A stretch of 64,000 bases of DNA, from NCBI GenBank assembly GCA_044368415.1, contig JBIPLJ010000016.1:9773-73772 (forward strand), given 5' to 3'. A program made the position numbers and the translations under genes. The notes under the pieces are model-generated. The model worked only from the letters and a program-made list of their open reading frames with translations. It did no database searches and had not been told where the DNA came from. This document shows positions 17,587 to 28,847 of the stretch, one piece after another. Position 1 is the first letter of the stretch, and each line of letters opens with the position of its first letter. This stretch comes from UBA4615 sp044368415. Its GTDB lineage: Bacteria; Pseudomonadota; Gammaproteobacteria; Burkholderiales; Burkholderiaceae_E.

Positions 17587-17988
17587 TCAGCGCGGGTGGG
17601 CCGGCCGCTCGCCGATGTCCGCTGCGGGATCGGCGACGCTGCCGGGCGTCGGCGGGCGCAGCGCCGGCTCGCGCTCGAGCGCCGACTTCACCAGCAGGTG
17701 GGCCGCAATCGGCGCGGTGACGAACACGAACACTGTGATCAGCAGCTCGTGGATCACCAGCCGCTGCCCGGTCCAGCTGAAGACGAGCATCGAGGCGAGC
17801 AGCACCCCGCCGACGCCGAGCGTGCTCGCCTTGGTGGGCGCGTGCACGCGCAGGTAGAAGTCTCGCAGTCGCGCCAGGCCGATGGCGCCGACCAGCGCGA
17901 AGCCGCCGCCGGCCACCAGCAGCAGGCTGGCCAATAGGTCGATCACGAAGGGCAGGGCGTCTTGGGTCATCGGGTGTCCACCGGTCAA
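17587..17988 (-). CDS. mrpG: Mrp/Pha-type Na+/H+ antiporter subunit G
   Basis: The product is 133 aa (127 if started at 17970). Three transmembrane helices and the family motif GLARLRDFYLRVHAPTKASTLG identify MrpG/MnhG/PhaG. The C-terminal 25 residues are hydrophilic. It is the last gene of the operon; the ATG at 17988 overlaps the mrpF stop by 4 nt. MrpG is required for assembly of the multisubunit monovalent cation/proton antiporter in the inner membrane. Confidence 0.9.
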   Translation of the reverse strand: MTGGHPMTQDALPFVIDLLASLLLVAGGGFALVGAIGLARLRDFYLRVHAPTKASTLGVGGVLLASMLVFSWTGQRLVIHELLITVFVFVTAPIAAHLLVKSALEREPALRPPTPGSVADPAADIGERPAHPR

Positions 17989-18260
17989 TCGTTGTCGATC
18001 ACGTCGCCCCGCGCCACGAAGCGCGCGGTGACTACCGTGCCGACGAAGCCGAGCATCGCGATCACCAGCGCGGCCTCGAAGTAGACCTGTGTGCGGAACC
18101 GGATCCCGAGCAGGATCACGATCGCCAGCGCGTTCACGTAGAGCGTATCGAGTGCAAGCACGCGGTCGAGCACGTCGGGGCCGGCGAGCAGCCGCCAGCA
18201 GGTCAACAGCAGGGCGATGCAGAACATGCCGAGCGACAGCGTCAGCGCATGGTCGATCAT
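17985..18260 (-). CDS. mrpF: Mrp/Pha-type Na+/H+ antiporter subunit F
   Basis: This 91-aa three-helix membrane protein carries the MrpF signature GPDVLDRVLALDTLYVNALA followed by GIRFRTQVYFEAALVIAMLG. It overlaps mrpE by ATGA at 18257-18260 and mrpG at its end. Length and order match the family. Confidence 0.9.
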   Translation of the reverse strand: MIDHALTLSLGMFCIALLLTCWRLLAGPDVLDRVLALDTLYVNALAIVILLGIRFRTQVYFEAALVIAMLGFVGTVVTARFVARGDVIDND

Positions 18261-18796
18261 TCGAACAGCTCCCGGATCGGTGCTTCGTAGCGGGTCTTGA
18301 TCTCCGCGACCAGGGCCTGCGGGTCGTCGACGTCCAGGCCGTGGACCAGCAGGTGGCGGTGGTCGTCCGACAGCTCGGCCGACAGCGTGCCCGGCGTCAT
18401 CGTGACGATGCCCGCGAGCAGCGAGATCGAGCGCGGCCGTCGCACGTCGAGCGGCACCCAGACGAACTTCGGATCCAGCGCGTCCTGGCTGCCCAGGATG
18501 CGCCGCGCCACCTGCAGGTTCGCGACCACGATATCGCGCAGCACGGTCCAGGCGAGCCGCAGCGCGATGCCGGGGCGCCGCCATTCGGATCGGCCGTGGC
18601 CCGGGTCCTTCAGCGCAGCCGGGGCCGCACCGCCCAGCCGCGCGAACACCAGCGCGAGGGCGAGTCCGAGCAGCAGGTGCCCGGGCTCGAGCGTCTGGTT
18701 CAGCAGCAGCCAGGCGAGCCACAGCCACAGCGCCGTCCACGGACGGGGCAGCAGCCGATGCAGCGGGCCGGGTCGCTTGACGGGCGTCGGCCTCAT
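18257..18796 (-). CDS. mrpE: Mrp/Pha-type Na+/H+ antiporter subunit E
   Basis: The product is 179 aa. Two N-terminal hydrophobic helices (WTALWLWLAWLLLNQTLEPG, LLLGLALALVFARL) are followed by a cytoplasmic domain with SISLLAGIVTMTPGTLSAEL and HLLVHGLDVDD, both typical of MrpE/PhaE. It overlaps mrpD and mrpF by 4 nt at each end. Confidence 0.9.
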   Translation of the reverse strand: MRPTPVKRPGPLHRLLPRPWTALWLWLAWLLLNQTLEPGHLLLGLALALVFARLGGAAPAALKDPGHGRSEWRRPGIALRLAWTVLRDIVVANLQVARRILGSQDALDPKFVWVPLDVRRPRSISLLAGIVTMTPGTLSAELSDDHRHLLVHGLDVDDPQALVAEIKTRYEAPIRELFE

Positions 18797-20346
18797 CGGA
18801 ACGACTCCGGGCGCGGCTGGTGGGGGCCGGCGCGCGGCACCGTGCGCAGCACCTGGTCGACGAGCGCGTCGGGTGCGAGCAGCTGGGCCGCTGTCGCCTG
18901 CGCATAGCGCTGCATCGGCGCGGCGAACACCGTGATCGCGACGACCGCCGCCAGCGCGAGCAGGCAGGGCAGCAGTTCGCGGGTGGTCGGAGCCGGCGCG
19001 CCGGGCACGGGTGCGGCCTCGGACTTCCAGAACAACACGCTGCCGGCCCGCGCGAGCGCGATCAGCGCGAACAGGCTGCCGCCGAGCACCACGGCCCACA
19101 GTACGCCCACCGAGGCGGCGGGCGAGCCGGTGTCGGGCAGCATCGCGGCCAGCAGCATCGCCTTGCCGATGAAGCCCCCCAGCGGCGGCAGCCCGGCCAC
19201 CGCGATCGCGGTGGCGAAAAACAGCAGCCCGACCGAGGCCGGGCGCAGCGGCGCGGGGCCGGCCCGCAGCAGGTCGGCAGCCTCGCCGCGCCCGCGTGAC
19301 ACCAGGTCGGCCATTAGGTACAGCGCCGCCGCCGACAGCGTGGTGTGCGGCAGGTAGAAGACCGCCGCCGCGATCGAGCGCTCGGTACCCAGGCCGATGC
19401 CGATCAGCAGGAAGCCCGCCGAGCCGACCAGCAGCATCGACGCGAGCCGGCGCAGGTCGGAACCGGCGAGTGCGCCGAGCATCGCGAGCAGGTAGCCGGC
19501 GGCGGCCAGGCCCGCGATCCATGGGAACGCTGCGTTCGCGAGCGCGCCCGCGCCCGCGCCGAACACCATCGTGAACAGCCGCAGCACCGCATAGAGCCCG
19601 ACCTTGGTCATCACCGCGAACAGCGCCGCCACCGGCGGGCTCGCGGCGGAATAGGTGCCGGGCAGCCATAGGTAGAGCGGCAGGATCGCGGCCTTCAGAC
19701 AGAACACCGTGAGCAGCATCCAGGCGCCCGCTCGAGCCAGCGTCGCGTCGGCGCCCGCGAGCGCGGGCATGCGTGCCGCCAGGTCGGCGAAGTTCAGCGT
19801 GCCGGTCACGCCGTACAGCAGGCTCGCGGCCACGAGGAACAGCGCCGAGCCGAACAGGTTCAGCGTCACGAATCGCAGACCCGCGGCGATCCGTGGGCGG
19901 CCGTCGCCATGTACCAGCAGGCCGTACGAGGCGATCAGCAGCACCTCGAAGAAGACGAACAGGTTGAACAGATCGCCGGTGAGGAACGCGCCGTTCAAGC
20001 CCATCAGCTGCACCTGCAGCAGCGGATGGAAGTGCTCGCCGCGGGTGTCCCAGCGCCCGTGCGCGGCGCCCAGCGCGACCACGCCGAGCAGCGCGGTCAG
20101 CCCGACCATCAGCGCCGAGAGCCGGTCGGCCACTAGCACGATGCCGTAGGGCGCGGCCCAGTTGCCCGCCAGGTAGACGCCGCGCCAGCCGTCGGCGGCG
20201 AGCGCCACCAGCCAGGCGCCGCTGGCGGCCAGCAGCAGCGTCGATACCCAGGCGAGCAGACGCTGCGAGGCGATGCGCCGGTCGATCAACATCAGCGCGG
20301 CGGCGAGCGCCGGCAGCACGATCGGCACGATCGGCGCGTGGTTCAT
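18793..20346 (-). CDS. mrpD: Mrp/Pha-type Na+/H+ antiporter subunit D (NuoN-like)
   Basis: This 517-aa polytopic protein is homologous to complex I antiporter-like subunits. Recognisable stretches are GDLFNLFVFFEVLLIASYGL, KAAILPLYLWLPGTYSAA with the key Lys, and FFATAIAVAGLPPLGGFIGK. MrpD forms one proton/Na+ pathway of the Mrp complex. It is chained to mrpC and mrpE by ATGA overlaps. A hydrophilic C-terminal tail of about 50 residues ends RPESFR. Confidence 0.93.
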   Translation of the reverse strand: MNHAPIVPIVLPALAAALMLIDRRIASQRLLAWVSTLLLAASGAWLVALAADGWRGVYLAGNWAAPYGIVLVADRLSALMVGLTALLGVVALGAAHGRWDTRGEHFHPLLQVQLMGLNGAFLTGDLFNLFVFFEVLLIASYGLLVHGDGRPRIAAGLRFVTLNLFGSALFLVAASLLYGVTGTLNFADLAARMPALAGADATLARAGAWMLLTVFCLKAAILPLYLWLPGTYSAASPPVAALFAVMTKVGLYAVLRLFTMVFGAGAGALANAAFPWIAGLAAAGYLLAMLGALAGSDLRRLASMLLVGSAGFLLIGIGLGTERSIAAAVFYLPHTTLSAAALYLMADLVSRGRGEAADLLRAGPAPLRPASVGLLFFATAIAVAGLPPLGGFIGKAMLLAAMLPDTGSPAASVGVLWAVVLGGSLFALIALARAGSVLFWKSEAAPVPGAPAPTTRELLPCLLALAAVVAITVFAAPMQRYAQATAAQLLAPDALVDQVLRTVPRAGPHQPRPESFR

Positions 20347-20690
20347 CGCGGCCTGCCGCCTGCGGGCGGCTCGCCGCCGTCCACGTCGTCGCTGCCACTC
20401 GCGGCGTTTGCACGCACCGCCAGCACCAGCAGCAGCGCGGTCATCGCGAAGCTGATCACGATCGCGGTCAGCACCAGCGCCTGCGGCAGCGGATCGGCGT
20501 AGCCCGAGCCGCCGGCCTCGACGATCGGCGCGCGTCCGACGGTGAGCCGGCCCATCGAGAAGATGAACAGGTTGACCGCATACGAGAGGAGCGTCAGCCC
20601 GAGGATGGTGTCGAAGGTACGGGGACGCAGCAGCAGGTAGATCCCCGAGCCGCTCAGCACCGCAATGCCGCTCGCCATGAGAAGTTCCAT
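20343..20690 (-). CDS. mrpC: Mrp/Pha-type Na+/H+ antiporter subunit C (NuoK-like)
   Basis: This 115-aa three-helix protein is related to NuoK: GSGIYLLLRPRTFDTILGL, DPLPQALVLTAIVISFA and TALLLVLAVRA. A polar Asp/Gly-rich tail follows. It starts 1 nt after the mrpAB stop and overlaps mrpD by ATGA. Confidence 0.92.
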   Translation of the reverse strand: MELLMASGIAVLSGSGIYLLLRPRTFDTILGLTLLSYAVNLFIFSMGRLTVGRAPIVEAGGSGYADPLPQALVLTAIVISFAMTALLLVLAVRANAASGSDDVDGGEPPAGGRPR

Positions 20691-20691
20691 C

Positions 20692-23541
20692 TCAGCGCTC
20701 CCGGCGCGCGAGGCGCCCGATGCCGGTGAGCGCGAGCACGGTCGAGCCGACCACCACGAGGAAGACGCCGAAGTCGAAGGCGGCCGCGCTCGCGAGCGGC
20801 AGCTCCCCCACCCAGGGCAGCACCGGATGCCCGAAGGTGCTGGTGAGGAACGGATAGCCGAGCAGCCAGGCCCCGAGGCCGCTCAGGCATGCGATCAGCA
20901 GCCCCGCGCCCAACGTCACATGCAGGCGGTCGAGCCGGCGCGCGACGACGGCCGCCGTGTCGGTCCCGGGCCGTCCTGCCGCGGGGCCGGCGGCCACCAC
21001 CTGCATCAGCAGCGCGATCGCGGCGAGCAGTCCGGCGATAAAGCCCCCGCCCGGCAGGTTGTGCCCGCGCAGGAAGAAGTACGCTGACACCAGCATCGCG
21101 AACGGCAGCAGCGCACGCGCCAGCGTCGCGAACATCAGCGGATGGCGGCGTTCGCCCGGGGCGCCGGTGGCCCGCGCCGGACCGGAGACCGCGGGCAGCG
21201 CGATCCGCGCGATCAGCGCGTGGATCACCAGCCCCGCCACCAGCATCACCGTCATCTCGCCGAAGGTGTCCAGCCCGCGGAAGTCGACGATGATCACGTT
21301 GACCGCGTTCGCGCCGCCGCCTTCCGTCACGGTCCGCTCGATGAACCACGGCGCGATCGACGCGTCGAAGGGTCGCACCATCACCGCCCAGGCGATTGCG
21401 CCGAGCCCGATGCCCGCGACGGCGGCCAGCCCCGCGTCGCGCAGCCGGCGCCGGTCGTCCGGCTCGCGTGGCGACTCCGGCGGCAGGTAGCGCAGCGACA
21501 GCATCATCAGCAGCGTGGTCGCTACCTCCACCAGCAGCTGCGTGAGCGCGAGGTCGGGAGCGCCGAACCACACGAACACGAGGCTCACCACCAGCCCGAC
21601 CGCGCCCACCGCGACCAGAGCGACCAGCCGCTCGCCCGCGAACGCGACGGTCCCGAGCGTCGCCGCCGCGCCGACCGCCCACACCGCCGTCAGGCCCGGC
21701 GAGACCTCGCCGAGCGCGTCGCGCTGCACGCCGGCCAAGGGCGAGACGCCCAGCATCCAGGGCAACCCGCCGGCCGCAACCGCGACGCCCACCGCCAGCG
21801 CCAGCGTGCGCCGCGCCCCGCCGCCCTCGATCGCGGTGGTGACCGCGCGCGCCCCGGCCAGCAGCGCCGCGATCGCGCGCTCGAAGCCGCGCTTGCCGAC
21901 GCCCATGTCGTCCGCGACCTCGTGCAGGTTGTGATGGCGCGCGAGCCAGAAATACAGGGCCGTGCCGCCCGCCAGTGCAAAGAGGCTGAACGCCAGCGGC
22001 GCGTTGAACCCGTGCCAGATCGCCAGCGAGTACTCGGGCAGCGTGCCGCCGAGCACATCGCGCGAGGCCAGACCCAGCAGTGGCCCGATGGTGAGCGAGG
22101 GCAGCAGCCCGACCAGCAGGCACATCACCACCAGCAGCTCCACCGGCACCCGCATCCAGCGCGGCGGCTCATGCGGCGTGCGCGGCAGGTTCACCGGCTC
22201 GCCGTTGAAGAAGACGTCGTGGATGAAGCGCACCGAGTAGGCCACCGACAGCGCCGTGGCGAGCGCGGCCGCCGCCGGCACAAGGACGCGTACCGCGCGG
22301 TGGCCCTCGACCGCGAGCGTCTCGGCGAGGAACATCTCCTTCGACAGGAAGCCGTTGAGCAGCGGCACGCCGGCCATCGCGGCGCAGGCGACGATCGCGA
22401 GCGTCGCCGTCACCGGCATCCATTTGTGCAGGCCGTTGATGCGCCGCATGTCGCGCGTCCCGGTCTCGTGGTCGATGATCCCCGCCGCCATGAACAGCGA
22501 GGCCTTGAAGGTCGCGTGGTTCAGCAGGTGGAAGACCGCGGCGACCGCCGCCATCGGCGAGTCCAGGCCGAAGAGCATGGTGATCAGGCCGAGGTGGCTG
22601 ATTGTCGAGTACGCGAGCAGGCCCTTGAGATCGTGCTGGAAGATCGCATGCCAGGCCCCGGTGAGCAGCGTGGCCGCGCCCACGCCGGTCACGGTGTAGA
22701 ACCACAGGTCGGTGCCCGAGAGCGTCGGGTAGAGCCGCGCCATCAGGAAGATCCCGGCCTTCACCATCGTGGCCGAGTGCAGGTAGGCCGACACCGGCGT
22801 GGGCGCGGCCATCGCGTGCGGCAGCCAGAAGTGGAACGGGAATTGCGCGGACTTCGTGAACGCGCCGGCAAGGATCAGCAGCAGGCAGACCGGGTAGAGC
22901 GCGTCGGCCCGTACCCGATCACCCGCGGCCAACACCGTGTCGAGGTCCCAGCCGCCAGCGATCCAGCCCAACAGCAGCACGCCCGCGAGCAGCGCCAGGC
23001 CGCCGGTCCCGGTGACAGTCAGCGCCATTCGCGCGCCCTCGCGTGCATCGGCCCGGTGCTGCCAGAAGCCGATCAGCAGGAACGAGGTGAGGCTGGTGAG
23101 CTCCCAGAAGATCGCCAGCAGGATCAGGTTGTCCGACAGCGCGATGCCGAGCATTGCGCCCATGAAGGCCAGCAGCAGCGCAAAGAAGCGCGGCGTGCGC
23201 TCCTCGGGCGACAGGTACCAACGTGCATACAGAACCACCAGCAGGCCGATGCCGATGATGAGGCCGGCGAACATCAGCGCCAGCCCGTCCATCCGCAGCC
23301 CGAATCCGACGCCGAGCGCCGGCAGCCACTCCCAGCGCAGCCGCTGCACCTCGCCGTCGAACACAGAGGGCGCGAGCAGCGCGAAGGCGAAGGCCGCGAT
23401 CAGCGCCGCGGTGCCGGCAATCCAGGCCGAGTGCTGCAGCCGGCCCTGCGGCGTCGAGGTGGCCATCACCTGCGACAGGCAGCCGAGCACCAGCGCGCCG
23501 GCGAAGGGCGCGAGCACCAGAACGAGGAGCGCGCCCGTCAT
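20692..23541 (-). CDS. mrpA: Mrp/Pha-type Na+/H+ antiporter fused subunit A/B
   Basis: At 949 aa this matches the fused PhaAB form. The N-terminal NuoL-like region (residues 1-500) includes RTPRFFALLLAFMGAM, FPFHFWLPHAMAAPTPVSAY and HLLNHATFKASLF. An MbhD/E-like middle includes PDLALTQLLVEVATTLLMML. The C-terminal MrpB domain includes FRGLDTFGEMTVMLVAGL and LRGHNLPGGGFIAGLL. MrpA is thought to hold a main ion channel of the antiporter. The start overlaps the stop of the upstream Ca2+/cation antiporter gene by ATGA, linking the two systems. Confidence 0.93.
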   Translation of the reverse strand: MTGALLVLVLAPFAGALVLGCLSQVMATSTPQGRLQHSAWIAGTAALIAAFAFALLAPSVFDGEVQRLRWEWLPALGVGFGLRMDGLALMFAGLIIGIGLLVVLYARWYLSPEERTPRFFALLLAFMGAMLGIALSDNLILLAIFWELTSLTSFLLIGFWQHRADAREGARMALTVTGTGGLALLAGVLLLGWIAGGWDLDTVLAAGDRVRADALYPVCLLLILAGAFTKSAQFPFHFWLPHAMAAPTPVSAYLHSATMVKAGIFLMARLYPTLSGTDLWFYTVTGVGAATLLTGAWHAIFQHDLKGLLAYSTISHLGLITMLFGLDSPMAAVAAVFHLLNHATFKASLFMAAGIIDHETGTRDMRRINGLHKWMPVTATLAIVACAAMAGVPLLNGFLSKEMFLAETLAVEGHRAVRVLVPAAAALATALSVAYSVRFIHDVFFNGEPVNLPRTPHEPPRWMRVPVELLVVMCLLVGLLPSLTIGPLLGLASRDVLGGTLPEYSLAIWHGFNAPLAFSLFALAGGTALYFWLARHHNLHEVADDMGVGKRGFERAIAALLAGARAVTTAIEGGGARRTLALAVGVAVAAGGLPWMLGVSPLAGVQRDALGEVSPGLTAVWAVGAAATLGTVAFAGERLVALVAVGAVGLVVSLVFVWFGAPDLALTQLLVEVATTLLMMLSLRYLPPESPREPDDRRRLRDAGLAAVAGIGLGAIAWAVMVRPFDASIAPWFIERTVTEGGGANAVNVIIVDFRGLDTFGEMTVMLVAGLVIHALIARIALPAVSGPARATGAPGERRHPLMFATLARALLPFAMLVSAYFFLRGHNLPGGGFIAGLLAAIALLMQVVAAGPAAGRPGTDTAAVVARRLDRLHVTLGAGLLIACLSGLGAWLLGYPFLTSTFGHPVLPWVGELPLASAAAFDFGVFLVVVGSTVLALTGIGRLARRER

Positions 23542-24629
23542 CGATCAGGTGCGCGGCGCGGCGCGGCGCGCCCGCCGCGCCAGGTGAGCACGCCGATAGT
23601 GACCGCGGTCAGCGGCAGCACCACGTACAGCATCACCGTCCGGTAGTCGCCGAGCGCGTCGTGGCCGCTGGCGTCGAGCACCAGCCATGCGACGTAGCTC
23701 GCGTAGTAGGCGAGGAACATCAGCCCCTCCCCGCGGCCGATCCGGCAGTTCGACACGAACACCGGCAGGCAGGCGATCGCGACCATGACCATCGCCGGCA
23801 GGTCGAAGCGCAGCACCGAGGCCGGCACGCCGAGTCCCTCGGTCGCGACCAGCCCTGCCGCGCCGAGCACGCCGAGGATGTTGAAGACGTTGCTGCCCAC
23901 CACGTTACCGACCGCGATGTCGCGCTCGCCGCGGCGCAGCGCCATCAGCGAGGCGGCGACCTCGGGCGTCGAGGTGCCGGCAGCCACGATGGTCAGCCCG
24001 ATCACGATCTCCGACAGGCCGAGCACGCGGGCGAACTGCACCGCAGCCGAGACCAGCCACTCCGAGCCGAGCACCAGCAGCACGAGACCTGCAACCACCA
24101 GCCCGAGTTGCACCCACTTCGGGTCGTCCCAAGAGCGCGCCGCCGGCGGCCCGGACTCGGCTGGCGCGGCGGCGCCCGCCGAGGCGCGCCGGCTCTGCAC
24201 GACGAGGAACACCGTGTACGCGATCAGCAGCCCGAACAGCACCGCGGCCTCGCCGCGGCCGATCCCGCCGTCGAGCGTCATCGCCACGAGCAGCAGCGAA
24301 GCGCCGATCATGATCGGGACCTCCTGCCGGACGATCTGGTCGGCGACCGCAAGCGGCACGATGGCTGCACACAGCCCGAGGATGAACAGCACGTTGAAGA
24401 TGTTCGAGCCGACGACGTTGCCGATCGCGATGTCGGTGGCACCGGCAAGCGCGCCCTGCACAGACACCGCCATCTCGGGCGAGCTGGTGCCGAAGGCGAC
24501 CACGGTCAGCCCGACCACCAGCGGCGAGATGCCGAAAGACAGTGCAAGCCTCGAGGCTCCGCGCACGAGCAACTCTGAGCCGGCCACCAGGGCGGCCAAG
24601 CCTGCGACGAACAGCAGCAGCGTGGTCAT
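23538..24629 (-). CDS. Calcium/sodium (CaCA superfamily) antiporter, YrbG-like
   Basis: This 363-aa membrane protein has the two inverted alpha repeats of CaCA exchangers: VVAFGTSSPEMAVS with GNVVGSNIFNVLFILG, and IVAAGTSTPEVAAS with GNVVGSNVFNILGVLG. About ten transmembrane helices are separated by a cytoplasmic loop (about residues 145-175). It exchanges Ca2+ or another cation against Na+ or H+. As first gene of the Mrp operon it may use or relieve the sodium gradient set by Mrp. The 24630-24746 gap before the divergent uup gene holds the operon promoter. Confidence 0.9.
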   Translation of the reverse strand: MTTLLLFVAGLAALVAGSELLVRGASRLALSFGISPLVVGLTVVAFGTSSPEMAVSVQGALAGATDIAIGNVVGSNIFNVLFILGLCAAIVPLAVADQIVRQEVPIMIGASLLLVAMTLDGGIGRGEAAVLFGLLIAYTVFLVVQSRRASAGAAAPAESGPPAARSWDDPKWVQLGLVVAGLVLLVLGSEWLVSAAVQFARVLGLSEIVIGLTIVAAGTSTPEVAASLMALRRGERDIAVGNVVGSNVFNILGVLGAAGLVATEGLGVPASVLRFDLPAMVMVAIACLPVFVSNCRIGRGEGLMFLAYYASYVAWLVLDASGHDALGDYRTVMLYVVLPLTAVTIGVLTWRGGRAAPRRAPDR

Positions 24630-24746
24630 CGTCGAACGGTCGGGGAGTGGGTGGGCAGCGGGCCGGCTGGCCAGCCGGCGAGCGAGGCGTTGAAGTATAG
24701 CGAGGCCCCGATCGAGGCCCCGAAGTTCCGGTATCGTGCGGGGTCA

Positions 24747-26587
<1,841 letters not shown>

Positions 26588-26591
<4 letters not shown>

Positions 26592-27598
26592 GTGGCGCGG
26601 CGCGGCGCCTGCGAAGGCTCGCCGCGGCCCTGTTCACGGGCTTCGGCGTCGCCGCCGTCGCGATGCCCGTCGCCGCGCAGCTGCGCGCCTTCGAGTTCGC
26701 CCTCGACAACGACCAGTTCGCCTTCACGCCGCCGAGCGAGGAGCGCTGGTACACCAGCGGCGGGTTCATCCGTGCGGCCTTCGATGCGCCCACCGGCTCG
26801 GCCGATGCGCGGCTCGCCGCCGCCTGGTGCCGCGTCGTGTTCGGCTGTGACCGCGATGCGCGGATCTACCGCGTGCTGTCACTGAACCATGTGATCTACA
26901 CGCCGAGCTTCCCCGCCAGCACCGCCGCGCCGCAGCCTTACGATCGGCCCTACGCGGCGGCGCTGTCGCTCGGCGCGGATTCGGTGGTCGTCGGCGCGAG
27001 CACGCGCCAGACGCTGTCGCTTCGGCTCGGAGCCATCGGCCCGGCCGCGCTCGGCGAGCCGGTCCAGAACGGCATCCACCGGCTGCTCGGCCAGGCGCCC
27101 ACGCTCGGCTGGGGCTGGCAGGTCCGGGCGCAGCCGGTGGTGCAGCTCGGCTGGTCGCGGCTGTCGGCCTTCGGCGGGCAGGGCAGTGGCGCGGACCTGG
27201 TGTTGCGCACCGCGGTGCTCGCCGGCAATCCGGTGACCGAGGCGGCGCTCGGTGCCATGGTCCGCGTCGGACGCCGGCCGGCCAGCCCGACCTGGCCCGG
27301 CGAGACGCTCGGGGCGCGCGAGCCCGACGGCTGGCATGTGTTCGCCGGCGTCGAGGGCCGCGCGATCGCGCGCGACGCACTCATCGACGGTCGGCCCTAC
27401 GGGTATGCGTCGCGCATCGAGCGCGAGCCGTTCGCCGGTTCGGCCTTCATCGGCGCCTCGTTCGGCGCAGTCTCCGACTGGCGGATCGACTTCACGCTCG
27501 CGCTGCACTCGATCCCGTTTTCCTCGCCGATCGAGCCCTCGACCATGAAGCCGCAGCGCATCGGAACCATCGGCCTGCGCTGGCAGCCGGCCCGCTGA
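26588..27598 (+). CDS. LpxR-like outer-membrane protein (lipid A 3'-O-deacylase family)
   Basis: The product is 336 aa. It has a signal peptide (LAAALFTGFGVAAVAMPVAAQ), then FEFALDNDQFAF and RWYTSGGFI, matching the N-terminal Asn-Asp and Tyr-Thr-Ser motifs of the LpxR/DUF2219 family. QNGIHRLLGQAPTLGWGWQ contains the likely catalytic His. The C-terminus is beta-rich and ends in an Arg rather than an aromatic residue. LpxR removes the 3'-acyloxyacyl chain from lipid A. The GTG start at 26588 overlaps the uup stop, an unusual pairing of cytoplasmic and outer-membrane genes. Confidence 0.75.
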
Positions 27599-27610
27599 GC
27601 ACACAACAAG

Positions 27611-27639
27611 GCGCGGGTCTGGGCCGAGCCCCAGCGCGC
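27611..27639. terminator. Bidirectional hairpin between convergent genes
   Basis: An outer GCGCG/CGCGC stem and an inner CTGGG/CCCAG stem form one imperfect hairpin in the gap between the LpxR-like gene (+) and the AI-2E permease gene (-). There is no long T-run on either side. Confidence 0.35.
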
Positions 27640-27681
27640 AGCACATCGGGTGGTCGCTGGTCGGCGCCCCTGGGCAGCGCG

Positions 27682-28635
27682 TCAGTCCTGCCCGCGCAGG
27701 CGGGCGATCTCGCGCTTGAAGAACGGGTAGAGCAGGGGAGCGGCCACCAGCCCCTGCACGCCGAACAGCGCTTCGCCGGTGAGCATCGCGGCCAGGATCT
27801 CCCAGGAGGCCACCCGCACGTGCGAGCCGACGGTACGGGCGTTGATGAAGTACTCGGTCTTGTGGATCAGCACCAGGAAGACCAGCGAGCCGATCGCCAG
27901 CAGCGGCGACACCGCCAGCGAGATCAGCGTCACCAGGGTGTTGGCCAGCAGGTTGCCGAGCACCGGCAGCACCCCGGTCACCAGCGTGAACAGGCACAGC
28001 AGCCCACGGAAGGGCAGCACGAATCCGAAGGCCGGCAGGATCACGAACAGGTAGAGCGCGGTCGCCGAGGTGTTGAACACCGCGATGCGCATCTGCGCGA
28101 GCACGACGCGCTCGAGCACCAGCAGCAGCCGGCCGATGAACTTCTGATCGGACTGCAGCGCCCGCGGCTGCCAGGTCGCGGCGGCGGCCATCGCGGCGAC
28201 CAGGATCGCAAAGATGCCCTGCGCCAGCCCGTGGGCGACCTTGCCTCCGAGCCCGCCGAGGCTCGCCGCATGGTCACGCAGCCAGGAGAACACCCGCGTG
28301 CGCAGCTCGACCAGGTCCTGCGGCATCGAGGCCGCGATGTTCTCGGGCAGCGCCTCGCGGAACGCGTCCAGCGAGTCCTCGAGGCGCAGTAGGAAGACCC
28401 GCAGGTCGTCGGCCGAGGCGAGTACGACCGTCCAGGTGACGATGCCGGCGAAGGCCGCGAACACCAGCGAGCCGACCACCGCGCCGCAGACGCCGGCGAC
28501 CATACGCGACGGGCCGAATCGATTCGACATCCGGTCGGCGAGCAGGCAGGTCCAGGCATAGACGACGAGCCCAAGCAGCACCGGCACGAGCAGCCGTTGC
28601 CACAGCACGAGCAGTGCGACGGCCGCCGTCAGCAC
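27682..28635 (-). CDS. AI-2E family transporter (YdiK/PerM-like permease)
   Basis: This 317-aa multi-spanning protein has an N-terminal helix pair (LLVPVLLGLVVYAWTCLLA), a soluble loop (about residues 75-130) and the C-terminal family core: LPFRGLLCLFTLVTGVLPVLGNLLANTLVTLIS, KTEYFINARTVGSHV, and FGVQGLVAAPLLYPFFKREI. The only usable start is GTG at 28635. In-frame sequence further upstream (reading SSPLRPELLRL) also looks like this family, but I see no ATG, GTG or TTG there before a TAG, so the N-terminus is slightly uncertain. Function within the family (autoinducer export, ion flux) is not predictable. Confidence 0.85.
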   Translation of the reverse strand: MLTAAVALLVLWQRLLVPVLLGLVVYAWTCLLADRMSNRFGPSRMVAGVCGAVVGSLVFAAFAGIVTWTVVLASADDLRVFLLRLEDSLDAFREALPENIAASMPQDLVELRTRVFSWLRDHAASLGGLGGKVAHGLAQGIFAILVAAMAAAATWQPRALQSDQKFIGRLLLVLERVVLAQMRIAVFNTSATALYLFVILPAFGFVLPFRGLLCLFTLVTGVLPVLGNLLANTLVTLISLAVSPLLAIGSLVFLVLIHKTEYFINARTVGSHVRVASWEILAAMLTGEALFGVQGLVAAPLLYPFFKREIARLRGQD

Positions 28636-28847
28636 CAGCCGAAGCAGCTCTGGGCGAAGGGGAGAGGAACCGACGATGATGGCTGAACTCCGGAAGGGCC
28701 CCGAACTCTAGCTCATCTCGTCGTGGCCGGATTTGCCGCCTCTCCGCCGCGGCGGTGCATGTGTCGGCCGAGCATCGGACCGAGGTCGGCGGCGAAAGGC
28801 CGGGGGGTGTGCTGCCCCGCGACCCGCAGCGTCCCCGGCCTTGCGGC
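28636..28847. other. Intergenic region between permease and exported methyltransferase
   Basis: About 210 bp, GC-rich. It should hold the promoter of the permease (minus strand). I see no clear -35/-10 pair, RNA gene or repeat. Confidence 0.4.

Noticed and set aside
21142..23646. 834-codon open frame antisense to mrpA
   Set aside because: Low-complexity Arg/Gln/Glu/His composition; mirrors the codon bias of the membrane protein on the other strand.
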